Made by a program: the position numbers and the translations under genes. The notes beneath the pieces were generated by a model. It was not told where the DNA came from, did no database searches, and saw nothing but the letters and a program-made list of their open reading frames with translations. Below are positions 1-5,934 of a stretch of DNA of 6,032 nt, in pieces. The number at the start of each line of letters is the position of its first letter. Position 1 is the first letter of the stretch. Source of the DNA: Pseudomonadota bacterium (GTDB lineage Bacteria; Pseudomonadota; Gammaproteobacteria; Burkholderiales; Burkholderiaceae); assembly GCA_023441105.1 (NCBI GenBank), contig JAEZQX010000185.1, positions 1 to 6,032 of the forward strand. Direction: 5' to 3'.

Positions 1-68
1 AGTCCAACGGCAGCTACGCCGTGCGCATCGACACCGTCCACTCGTACACAGACAAACCGCAAGGCTGA
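1..68 (+). CDS. fliM: Flagellar motor switch protein FliM, C-terminal end (partial)
   Basis: Only the last 21 complete codons (from base 3) and the TGA stop at 66-68 lie in the window. The residues include SNGSYAVRI, which resembles the end of the FliM SpoA domain, where a G-x-YAVRI/YALRI strand is typical. FliM is the C-ring protein that binds CheY-P and holds the FliN tetramers at the cytoplasmic face of the motor. The stop lies 4 nt before the fliN ATG, and the fliM-fliN-fliO order is standard. With so few residues the call rests on this tail plus its position directly upstream of fliN. Confidence 0.85.
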   Translation, partial: SNGSYAVRIDTVHSYTDKPQG

Positions 69-72
69 AGGC

Positions 73-486
73 ATGAGCAACGACACCCGCTTCATGAACG
101 CCCGGCACGATGCCGGCCTCGACGACCCCAACCAGATCGGCAGCGCGCCGGTGCATCCGGACGCTGCCAGCGCGGTGCCGCACGTGCTGGAGCATCTGCA
201 GCACGCGCCGAGCGCCGGCCCCCGCGACATCGAGCGGATCATGGACATCCCGGTGCAGCTGTCGGTGGAGATCGGCCGCACGCGCACCTCGATCAAGAAC
301 ATCCTGCAGCTGGCCCAGGGCTCGGTGGTGGAGCTCGACGCGATGGCCGGCTCGCCGATGGACGTGCTGATCAACGGCTACCTGATCGCGCAAGGCGAGG
401 TGGTGGTGGTGAACGACCGCTTCGGCATCCGGCTGACGGACGTCGTGACGCCGGCAGAGCGCATGCGCCGCCTGAACAAGGGATGA
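73..486 (+). CDS. fliN: Flagellar motor switch protein FliN
   Basis: This 137-residue protein has the usual length for FliN of enteric type. Residues 1-50 are a variable, probably disordered leader rich in Asp, Pro, His and Ala. Residues 51-130 form the SpoA (surface presentation of antigens) domain. They begin with DIERIMDIPVQLSVEIGRT, followed by ILQLAQGSVVELD, a D-VLINGYLIAQGEVVVV block and RFGIRLTDVV, all hallmark FliN segments. FliN forms the lower C-ring with FliM and also docks the FliH export complex. The start at 73 has an AAGG at 61-64 spaced 8 nt away and sits 4 nt after the fliM stop. Met8 (position 94) lacks a ribosome site and is less likely. The gene belongs to the fliMNOPQR operon. 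Confidence 0.96.
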   Translation: MSNDTRFMNARHDAGLDDPNQIGSAPVHPDAASAVPHVLEHLQHAPSAGPRDIERIMDIPVQLSVEIGRTRTSIKNILQLAQGSVVELDAMAGSPMDVLINGYLIAQGEVVVVNDRFGIRLTDVVTPAERMRRLNKG

Positions 487-505
487 GCTTGCGAACGGTT
501 GGCAA

Positions 506-511
506 AGAGGA
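506..511 (+). promoter_or_regulatory. Ribosome binding site of fliO
   Basis: AGAGGA lies 6 nt before the ATG at 518. It is the clearest Shine-Dalgarno in the flagellar part of the window and fixes the fliO start within the 31-nt fliN-fliO gap, which holds no other visible element. Confidence 0.75.
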
Positions 512-517
512 AGTGCG

Positions 518-829
518 ATGAGCTCGGCCCTCGGTTCGTTCGCGGTCCTGGTGCTGGTCATCGCCGCCATCCCCCTGGTGCTTTGGCTGGTCAAGCGGAT
601 CTCGCAACTGCCGGCCACCGGCAGCGGCCCGCTGTCCATCGCCGCGTCGGTCGCAGTCGGCCCGCGCGAGCGCATCGCGGTGGTGCGGGTGGAGGACCGC
701 TGGCTGCTGGTCGGCATCACCGCCGGCTCGATCAACACCCTGGCCGAGCTGGCAGCGGCGCCGAATCTCGACCTGCAGGCCAGGCCGCCGTTTGCCGACA
801 TGCTGGCACGGCTCAAGCGCAGCTCATGA
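518..829 (+). CDS. fliO: Flagellar biosynthesis protein FliO
   Basis: This is a 103-residue protein with a single membrane segment at about residues 7-26 (SFAVLVLVIAAIPLVLWLV), a basic stop-transfer patch (KR) and a small cytoplasmic domain. The cytoplasmic part carries the FliO signature region, SVAVGPRERIAVVRVEDRWLLVGI, at residues 44-67. FliO is a poorly conserved assembly factor that helps FliP form its ring before the export gate is built; it is not part of the finished channel. It is somewhat shorter than the enteric protein of about 120 residues, which is common in the family. Its TGA stop overlaps the fliP ATG by 4 nt (ATGA at 826-829), so fliP translation is probably coupled to it. 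Identification combines the TM-plus-signature architecture with the fixed position between fliN and fliP. Confidence 0.93.
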   Translation: MSSALGSFAVLVLVIAAIPLVLWLVKRISQLPATGSGPLSIAASVAVGPRERIAVVRVEDRWLLVGITAGSINTLAELAAAPNLDLQARPPFADMLARLKRSS

Positions 830-1638
830 AGCCGTCGTCGAACCGCCCGCGGCGCGCTGCCGCAGCGCCCGCGTTGCGCGCGCCGGTCGCCACCGTCGCC
901 ACGCTCGCCGGCGCGCTCCTCGTGCTGGCGGCGCCGCAGGACGCCCTGGCGCAGAGCCTGCTGTCGCTGCAATCGACGCCGGGCGCAGCCGGCACCACCT
1001 GGTCGGTGCCAATCCAGACGCTGCTGATCTTCACCGCACTGTCGTTCCTGCCGGCGGTGCTGCTGCTGATGACCAGCTTCACCCGCATCATCATCGTGCT
1101 GTCGCTGGTGCGCCAGGCACTGGGGCTGCAGTCGGCCCCACCCAACCAGGTCATCGTCGGCATGTCGCTGTTCCTGACCGCCTTCGTGATGGCGCCGACG
1201 CTCGAGCGGGTCTACGAGGACGCCTACAAGCCCTACAGCGAAGCGGCCATGCCGCTCGAGCAGGCGGCGCAGCTCGGCGCGGCGCCGTTGCGCGAGTTCA
1301 TGCTGCGACAGACCCGCGCCGGTGACCTCGAGCTCTTCGCCCGCATCGCCCGCATCCCGTCGGACGGCGAGGCCGCCGTTGCCGCCGCCGACATGCCGAT
1401 CCGCGTGCTGGTGCCGGCCTTCGTGATCAGCGAGCTGAAGACCGCCTTCCAGATCGGGTTCATGGTGTTCATACCGTTCATCCTGATCGACCTGATCTGC
1501 GCCAGCGTGCTGATGTCGCTGGGCATGATGATGGTCTCGCCGGTCCTGGTCGCCCTGCCCTTCAAGCTCGTCCTGTTCGTGCTGGCGGACGGCTGGAACC
1601 TGCTGGTCGGATCCCTCATTGCGAGCTTCAGCCCATGA
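826..1638 (+). CDS. fliP: Flagellar type III export gate protein FliP
   Basis: The protein has 270 residues. FliP is unusual among export-gate proteins in carrying a cleavable signal peptide, and one is visible here: a basic n-region (residues 1-18, with RPRR), a hydrophobic stretch at about 19-37 and an ALA cleavage motif at 40-42. Hallmark segments follow: SFLPAVLLLMTSFTRIIIVLSLVRQALG (73-100), PPNQVIVGMSLFLTAFVM (105-122), VLVPAFVISELKTAFQIGF and FIPFILIDLICASVLMSLGMMM (194-236). The Met triplet at 234-236 matches the methionine gasket known to seal the FliP5FliQ4FliR1 channel. The n-region makes it about 25 residues longer than enteric FliP. The open frame continues upstream to 499, but that part overlaps fliO and is not FliP-like, so the ATG in the ATGA overlap is the start. 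Confidence 0.97.
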   Translation: MKPSSNRPRRAAAAPALRAPVATVATLAGALLVLAAPQDALAQSLLSLQSTPGAAGTTWSVPIQTLLIFTALSFLPAVLLLMTSFTRIIIVLSLVRQALGLQSAPPNQVIVGMSLFLTAFVMAPTLERVYEDAYKPYSEAAMPLEQAAQLGAAPLREFMLRQTRAGDLELFARIARIPSDGEAAVAAADMPIRVLVPAFVISELKTAFQIGFMVFIPFILIDLICASVLMSLGMMMVSPVLVALPFKLVLFVLADGWNLLVGSLIASFSP

Positions 1639-1919
1639 CGCCCGAAACCGTCCTCACCCTCGGCCGCCAGGGTCTCGAGGTGATGCTGGTCACCGCTTCG
1701 CCCCTGCTCGCGGTCATCCTGATCATCGGCCTGGTGATCAGCATCCTGCAGGCACTGACCCAGATCAACGAGTCGACGCTGTCGTTCGTGCCCAAGCTGG
1801 TCTTCTCGGCCGCGACGCTGGTGCTGGCCGGCCCGTGGATGTTGACCACGCTGACCGACTACCTGCAGCGCGTGCTGCTGGCCATCCCCGGCGTCGTCAA
1901 CGGCCAGGTCGGCTTCTAG
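1635..1919 (+). CDS. fliQ: Flagellar type III export gate protein FliQ
   Basis: This 94-residue protein has two hydrophobic helices, about residues 15-38 and 52-78, joined by the highly conserved cytoplasmic loop LQALTQINESTLSFVPK (38-54). That arrangement is diagnostic of FliQ and its virulence homologue SctS. Four FliQ copies wrap the FliP-FliR core of the export channel in the MS-ring. The family is usually near 89 residues, so the length is normal. The start codon overlaps the fliP stop in an ATGA at 1635-1638. No convincing Shine-Dalgarno precedes it, which suggests coupling to fliP. The flagellar rather than injectisome assignment follows from the surrounding fli genes. Confidence 0.97.
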   Translation: MTPETVLTLGRQGLEVMLVTASPLLAVILIIGLVISILQALTQINESTLSFVPKLVFSAATLVLAGPWMLTTLTDYLQRVLLAIPGVVNGQVGF

Positions 1920-1947
1920 GCAGCCCGCGGCACGGCCACGGCGAGGC

Positions 1948-2709
1948 ATGATCTCGGTCACCGAAGCCCAGCTGCTGGGCTGGCTGGCAAGCTTCCTGAT
2001 GCCGTTCTTCCGGATCCTGGGCATCTTCACCGCCGCGCCGATCCTCTCGGCGCGCGCCTTCCCGACCCGCATCCGCATCGGCCTCGCCCTGCTGGTCGCC
2101 ATGGTGACGGCGCCCTTGAGCAATGCCGCGCCGGCGTCGTTCGACGATCCGGACATCTGGCTGCTGCTCGCGGGCGAGCTGATGGTCGGTCTCGCCATCG
2201 GGCTGGTGGCCCGCATGATCCTGTCGGCCGTCGACCTCGCCGGCGAGACCATCGGCCTGCAGATGGGCCTGTCCTTTGCCGGCTTCTTCGATCCCGCCTC
2301 CGGCAGCAACAGCAATGCCGTCGGGCGCCTGCTCGGGACCCTGTCGCTGGCGGCGTTCGTCGCCGCCGACGGCCCGGCGCTGCTGATCGCGGCAACGGTG
2401 CAGAGCATCGAGACCGTCCCCGCCGCCGAAGCCGGCAGCGCCTTCCTCGGCCGCATCGACGTCGGCAGCATCGCGACCACCGTCTTCGAGCTCGGCATCC
2501 TGATCGCCCTGCCCTACATGGCGCTGCTGCTGTTCGTCAACCTTGCACTGGGCGTGGTCTCGCGGGTCGCACCCCAGCTCAACGTCTTTGCCATCGGCTT
2601 TCCGGTCACCATCAGCGCCGGGCTGGTGCTGCTGACGCTGGGCCTGCCGCTGATGGCCCAGCCGTTCTCGCGTGTCATCGAGGCCATACTGCGCGCGATC
2701 GGGTTCTAG
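1948..2709 (+). CDS. fliR: Flagellar type III export gate protein FliR
   Basis: This is a 253-residue integral membrane protein of usual FliR length. The start (MISVTEAQLLGWLASFLMPFFRILG) matches the typical FliR N-terminus. It is followed by PILSARAFPTRIRIGLA (31-47), GETIGLQMGLSFAGFFDPASG (99-119) and the conserved LGVVSRVAPQLNVFAIGFPV (201-220), with several hydrophobic helices between. One FliR subunit completes the helical FliP5FliQ4FliR1 export gate and contacts FlhB. The ribosome site is weak (GAGG one base before the ATG), and the gap from fliQ is 28 nt. flhB does not follow; the operon appears to end here, an arrangement found where flhB-flhA-flhF form a separate cluster. Residues 140-144 read ADGPA where many FliRs have a DGHH-like sequence, a modest divergence. 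Confidence 0.97.
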   Translation: MISVTEAQLLGWLASFLMPFFRILGIFTAAPILSARAFPTRIRIGLALLVAMVTAPLSNAAPASFDDPDIWLLLAGELMVGLAIGLVARMILSAVDLAGETIGLQMGLSFAGFFDPASGSNSNAVGRLLGTLSLAAFVAADGPALLIAATVQSIETVPAAEAGSAFLGRIDVGSIATTVFELGILIALPYMALLLFVNLALGVVSRVAPQLNVFAIGFPVTISAGLVLLTLGLPLMAQPFSRVIEAILRAIGF

Positions 2710-2727
2710 CCGCTCGCACCGCTCCCG

Positions 2728-2733
2728 TACAAT
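2728..2733 (+). promoter_or_regulatory. Candidate -10 element for the kinase/regulator pair, possibly leaderless
   Basis: TACAAT differs from the sigma-70 consensus TATAAT at one position and stands out in a GC-rich 31-nt gap (2710-2740). A start point 7-8 nt downstream of the hexamer would fall on or next to the kinase ATG at 2741, implying a leaderless or nearly leaderless transcript. The -35 region is poor: TTCTAG at 2704-2709, spacer 18, shares only its first two bases with TTGACA. No terminator-like hairpin separates it from fliR, so read-through from the flagellar operon is also possible. Confidence 0.45.
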
Positions 2734-2740
2734 TCGGCGG

Positions 2741-3952
2741 ATGCCTCCGTCCCTGCCTTCGATGCAGCCGGCAGCCGCGCCACTTCGCGAGCCGGCCCCG
2801 CGGCCAGACCCCCGCCATCCCGATCTGGAAGCCGTCGCTCCCGGGCCGGCGCTGCGCCTGCTGGTGATCGACGACTCCCCGCTGGACCATGAGCTGCTGG
2901 TGGCGACCCTGCAACGCGAGAACATCGACGTCCAGGCGCAGCGGGTGCAGACCGCCAGCCAGCTCGCCGATGCGCTGGCAGCGGGGCCCTGGGATGCGGT
3001 CATCTCCGATCAGCAGCTGCAGCGCTTTTCCAGCCAGCAGGCGCTCGAGCTGGTGCGCCACCGCTTGCCGTACTGCCCGTTCATCATCGTCTCCAGCGTC
3101 ACGGGCGAGGATGTCGCGGTCATCGCCATGCGCCGCGGCGTGGACGACTACCTGGTCAAGGGCCGGCTGGCCCGGCTGGTCCCGGCGTTGTTCAATGCCA
3201 TCGCCGCGGCCGAAGCGCGCCGCGAGCGCTCCGAAGCGCGCGAGGCGCTGCTGCATTCCGAGGCGCAGCTGCGCGAACTGCTCGCCCATCTGGAGACCGT
3301 GGTCGACGAAGAGCGCGCCGAGATCGCCCGCGAGGTCCACGACGAGATCGGCAGCTCCCTGACCGCCCTGCGGCTGGACATGAACTGGATCGTGCTCAAC
3401 GGCGACGCGGCCTGCGCCTCCCGCGCCGGACAGGCGATGCAGACGCTGTCGCAGGTGATGGACGCCGCCCTGCGCCTGCAGCAGCGGCTGCGCCCGGCGG
3501 TGCTGGACCAGGGGCTGGATGCCGCCCTGCGCTGGCTGGCCGAGGATGCCGGCCGGCGTAGCGGCCTTGCCGTGACCTTCCAGTGCAATGCCCGGGCGGC
3601 GGCGGTTGCCGCCGTGGCGGCGCCCGCCGCCCTTGCCGCCTACCGCACCCTGCAGGAAGCGCTGAACAACATCATCAAGCATGCCGGCGCCGGCAAGGTC
3701 GATGTCAGCCTGGTCGTGGGCGGCGACCAGCTGTCGCTGGAGGTGGTCGACGACGGTCGCGGCATCCGCACGACCGACCGGCACAAGCCGACGTCGTTCG
3801 GCCTGCGCGGCATGGCGGAGCGGGCCGAGCGGCTGGGCGGCTGGATCGAAGTGAACAGCCTGGCAGATGGCGCCCCCGGGCGCGCCGAGCGCGGCACCGT
3901 CGTGTTCCTGACGCTGCCGCTCGACGTGCCCGCGGCCGCGACGGAACGATGA
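2741..3952 (+). CDS. Soluble receiver-histidine kinase (REC-HisKA_3-HATPase)
   Basis: The protein has 403 residues and no membrane segment or signal peptide. Residues 1-36 are a proline-rich tail (12 Pro). A receiver domain spans about 37-155: acidic pair D44/D45, phospho-acceptor D90 (VISDQQ), S118 and K140. A helical linker rich in Arg/Glu/Ala (155-190) leads to a HisKA_3 dimerisation region with the phosphorylatable H200 in ERAEIAREVHDEIG. The ATPase domain (about 296-393) shows an N-box around N310 (QEALNNIIKHA), G1 box DDGRG at 337-341 and G2 box GLRGM at 354-358. It should autophosphorylate and pass phosphate to the regulator encoded next, with which it overlaps by 4 nt. It has no recognised sensor domain, so input probably comes through the receiver. 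Start choice is uncertain: 2741 best fits the -10 element, the next ATG is 2762, and the in-frame ATG at 2672 lies inside fliR. Confidence 0.9.
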   Translation: MPPSLPSMQPAAAPLREPAPRPDPRHPDLEAVAPGPALRLLVIDDSPLDHELLVATLQRENIDVQAQRVQTASQLADALAAGPWDAVISDQQLQRFSSQQALELVRHRLPYCPFIIVSSVTGEDVAVIAMRRGVDDYLVKGRLARLVPALFNAIAAAEARRERSEAREALLHSEAQLRELLAHLETVVDEERAEIAREVHDEIGSSLTALRLDMNWIVLNGDAACASRAGQAMQTLSQVMDAALRLQQRLRPAVLDQGLDAALRWLAEDAGRRSGLAVTFQCNARAAAVAAVAAPAALAAYRTLQEALNNIIKHAGAGKVDVSLVVGGDQLSLEVVDDGRGIRTTDRHKPTSFGLRGMAERAERLGGWIEVNSLADGAPGRAERGTVVFLTLPLDVPAAATER

Positions 3953-4581
3953 TCAAGGTCATCCTGGTCGACGACCACACGCTGATCCTGCGCGGACTGC
4001 GCGAGCTGCTGGCGTCGGTGCCGGACATCACGGTGGTCGGCGAGGCCACCGACTACGGCAGCCTGCGCACGCTGATGCGGGACGTGAGCGCGGACGTGGT
4101 GGTCCTGGACATCAACCTGCCGGGCCGCAGCGGCCTCGAAGCGCTCGCCGCGCTGCAGGAGCTGGAGCAGCCGCCCCGGGTGCTGATGCTGTCGCAATTC
4201 GCCGAGGACCAGTACGGCCTGCGGGCGTTGCGCGCCGGCGCGATGGGCTACCTGAACAAGTCGTGCGAGCCGGCGGTGATCGTCGACGCCGTGCGGCAGA
4301 TCGCCTCCGGACGCAAGTACGTCACCAGCGACCTCGCCCACCTCCTGCTGGATGCGGTCACCGGCCATACGCCGACCAAGCCGCACGAGACCCTCTCGGA
4401 GCGCGAGATGCAGGTGCTGCTGCTGATCGCCCAGGGCAAGCGGCTGTCGGTGATCGCCGAGCGGCTGGTGCTGTCGCCGAAGACCGTCAGCGTCTACCGC
4501 GCCCGGATCCTCGAGAAGCTGTCCCTGTCGAGCAACGCGGAGCTGGCAGCCTACGCGCTGCGCCACCACCTCATCGAGTGA
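3949..4581 (+). CDS. NarL/FixJ-family response regulator (REC-LuxR HTH)
   Basis: The protein has 210 residues, the usual length for this family. The receiver domain (1-118) has acidic D8/D9, phospho-acceptor D54 in VVLDINLPG, S82 and K104. The C-terminal GerE/LuxR helix-turn-helix (about 146-208) contains LSEREMQVLLLIAQG, the recognition-helix region LSPKTVSVYRARILEKL and the SSNAELAAYAL tail. It is expected to dimerise and bind DNA when phosphorylated by the upstream kinase. Its ATG overlaps the kinase TGA (ATGA at 3949-3952) with no strong ribosome site, so translation is probably coupled. The open frame extends upstream to 3583 inside the kinase gene, but the receiver fold begins exactly at this ATG. 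Target genes cannot be read from the window; the adjacent flagellar operon and the cyclase gene are natural candidates by position only. Confidence 0.94.
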   Translation: MIKVILVDDHTLILRGLRELLASVPDITVVGEATDYGSLRTLMRDVSADVVVLDINLPGRSGLEALAALQELEQPPRVLMLSQFAEDQYGLRALRAGAMGYLNKSCEPAVIVDAVRQIASGRKYVTSDLAHLLLDAVTGHTPTKPHETLSEREMQVLLLIAQGKRLSVIAERLVLSPKTVSVYRARILEKLSLSSNAELAAYALRHHLIE

Positions 4582-4586
4582 ACATG

Positions 4587-4619
4587 CCTGGCGGGGCCGG
4601 CGCGGCCGGCGACGCCAGG
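4587..4619. terminator. Putative bidirectional terminator hairpin
   Basis: The 42-nt gap between two convergent stop codons contains a near-perfect hairpin. The outer arms are CCTGGCG (4587-4593) and CGCCAGG (4613-4619), followed by a 2x2 internal mismatch. The inner arms are GCCGGC (4596-4601) and GCCGGC (4605-4610), closing a 3-nt loop. Thirteen base pairs, twelve of them G-C, make it very stable. Neither side has a proper U-tract (GTTTG-like or AUGUU at best), so it is not a textbook intrinsic terminator. Its position between convergent genes still argues for a shared 3' end signal or an mRNA-protecting structure. Confidence 0.6.
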
Positions 4620-4623
4620 TTGC

Positions 4624-5904
4624 CTACCTGAAGCAGACGCGGTTCTTGCCGGTGCGCTTGGCTTCGTAGAGCGCCTCGTCCGCCTGGTCGAGAGCCTGCG
4701 CCAGGCTGCCATCGCGGACCTCGGCGACGCCGCCGGAGAAGGTGATCTGCTGGCGATTCGGGCCGCCCAGCAGTGCCTGCTCGGCCAACCGGCGCTGCAG
4801 GCGCCGGACCATCTCGACGCCGCCCTCCACCGTGGCGCCGGGCAACAGCAGCACGAACTCCTCGCCGCCGAAGCGCGACGACTTGTCGTCGGGCCGCAGG
4901 CCGGTGCGCAACATGGCTGCGAACTGCCGCAAGGCCTCGTCGCCGGTCTTGTGGCCGAGGCTGTCGTTGATCTTCTTGAAGTCGTCGATGTCGAGCAGCA
5001 CCAGCGCCAGCGGCCGGCCCTGCGACTGGCAGGCCTGCCACAGCTGGGCGAACGACTCCTCCAGCCCGCGGCGGTTGAGCAGCTCCGTGAGATGGTCGGT
5101 CATGAGCTGCGCGCTGGTCACGTTGAGCTGCTCCGACAGGCTGCTCACCTGCTCTTCCAGCTCGTGGGCCCGGTTGCACGATGCTTCCAGCTCGACGCGG
5201 GCCGTGTCCAGGTGCGCATTCAGCGCCCGGGTCTCCTCGATGGTTGAGGCCAGCGTCGACGCCAGCTGGTCGAGGCTGTCGACGTTCTCGATGCGGCGGG
5301 CGAAGCTGCCCAGCACCGTGCCGTAGTCGCGGCCGTAGTCGGACAGGCGGCCCATGTTGGCCACCCACTGCGCCAGCAGCGCCTTGATGCCGTGCAGCGA
5401 CTCGCGCCTCAGGGCGAGCAGCTTCTGGTGCTCGGCGGCAGTCGCCAGCAGCAGCTGCCGCGCCTGGGTGAGCTCGCCGCGGTCGGGCATGCCGTGCGCC
5501 GGATGGACCGCCTTGCGCACGGCGGCGAACTGCGTCTTGACCCACTGCTCGTCCTCGACCAATGTCGGCACGACCTGGCAGATCGTCTCGATCAGATCGG
5601 TCATCGAGGTCATCAGCCGCGCCCTGCGGTTGGCGTTGCGGATCGCTTCTGCCGCCTGCGCCGCCACCGCCGCGCCGCCGGCGCCATCGGGGAGCGCCGC
5701 GACTGCGGCCGGCGCCGCATCGCCGCCCTCGTCGCCATTGCCGCGGATCATCGGCAAGGTCTTCGGACCGTTCGTGCCGCCTACCAGGGCCCAGGCGGCG
5801 GCATAGTTTTCCGGTGTCGGCGTCATGCGATGCAGGGCCATGTGCCGTAGCGTCGCACGCGCGATGTCGGCGGGACTGGCCAGCGCAGGCAGTGGTTCAC
5901 TCAC
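4624..5904 (-). CDS. Cytoplasmic diguanylate cyclase (GGDEF domain, I-site intact)
   Basis: The protein has 426 residues when started at the GTG whose first base is 5904. It converts two GTP to c-di-GMP. The GGDEF domain occupies about 264-426: DHLTELLNRRGL (270-281), the metal/GTP region DIDDFKKINDSLGH (305-318), active-site GGEEF at 346-350 and a near-terminal TGKNRV. R337-x-x-D340, exactly five residues before GGEEF, is a complete inhibitory site, so product feedback is expected. The N-terminal region has no membrane segment. It begins with ADIARATLRHMALHRMTPTPENY (12-34), a motif I recall from other soluble proteobacterial cyclases. An Ala/Gly-rich linker (about 56-85) and long helical segments follow, with coiled coil near 225-262. 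The signal sensed is unknown. An in-frame ATG at 5934 would add 10 residues but has no ribosome site. Confidence 0.93.
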   Translation of the reverse strand: MSEPLPALASPADIARATLRHMALHRMTPTPENYAAAWALVGGTNGPKTLPMIRGNGDEGGDAAPAAVAALPDGAGGAAVAAQAAEAIRNANRRARLMTSMTDLIETICQVVPTLVEDEQWVKTQFAAVRKAVHPAHGMPDRGELTQARQLLLATAAEHQKLLALRRESLHGIKALLAQWVANMGRLSDYGRDYGTVLGSFARRIENVDSLDQLASTLASTIEETRALNAHLDTARVELEASCNRAHELEEQVSSLSEQLNVTSAQLMTDHLTELLNRRGLEESFAQLWQACQSQGRPLALVLLDIDDFKKINDSLGHKTGDEALRQFAAMLRTGLRPDDKSSRFGGEEFVLLLPGATVEGGVEMVRRLQRRLAEQALLGGPNRQQITFSGGVAEVRDGSLAQALDQADEALYEAKRTGKNRVCFR

Positions 5905-5910
5905 GGCGAT

Positions 5911-5916
5911 CCCTCC
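5911..5916 (-). promoter_or_regulatory. Strong ribosome binding site that sets the GTG start of the cyclase
   Basis: On the minus strand GGAGGG is followed by 6 nt and then GTG (5904-5902). This is the best Shine-Dalgarno in the window and would lie inside the coding region if the in-frame ATG at 5934 were used, so the GTG is the preferred start. Confidence 0.8.
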
Positions 5917-5934
5917 ACGGGAGGCATGGATCAT

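Noticed and set aside
499..825. In-frame open extension upstream of FliP, starting inside the fliN-fliO gap
   Set aside because: It overlaps the whole of fliO in another frame, has low-complexity Arg/Gly/Ala composition typical of GC-rich shadow frames, and FliP has a proper signal peptide starting at 826.
1233..2498. 421-codon open frame on the minus strand across fliP, fliQ and fliR
   Set aside because: It is antisense to three well-identified genes, has no recognisable domain or ribosome site, and has the Ser/Arg/Ala-rich composition expected of a shadow frame.
1..2709. Virulence type III secretion (injectisome) locus instead of flagellar genes
   Set aside because: FliM-tail, FliN and FliO upstream of P-Q-R, and FliP with a signal peptide, fit the flagellar operon; no injectisome-specific genes are present.
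1897..3003. 368-codon open frame on the minus strand across fliR and the kinase start
   Set aside because: The product is dominated by Gln, Asp, Arg and Gly with no fold-like pattern; antisense openness in high-GC DNA explains it.
3597..3614. Small GGCGGC/GCCGCC hairpin inside the kinase gene
   Set aside because: It arises from GCG/GCC alanine codons in an Ala-rich stretch (residues about 285-300) and sits mid-gene; a regulatory role is not supported.
2675..3784. 369-codon minus-strand open frame opposite the kinase
   Set aside because: It mirrors the codon structure of the kinase gene, has no motif or start signal, and has an implausible His/Gln/Arg/Gly composition.
3640..4569. 309-codon minus-strand open frame opposite the kinase end and the regulator
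   Set aside because: The regulator on the plus strand has all catalytic and HTH residues intact; the antisense product is low-complexity.
4571..5545. 324-codon alternative minus-strand frame overlapping the cyclase
   Set aside because: It is a shifted frame within the cyclase gene, Arg/Ala/Gly/Pro-rich, and runs through the terminator hairpin.
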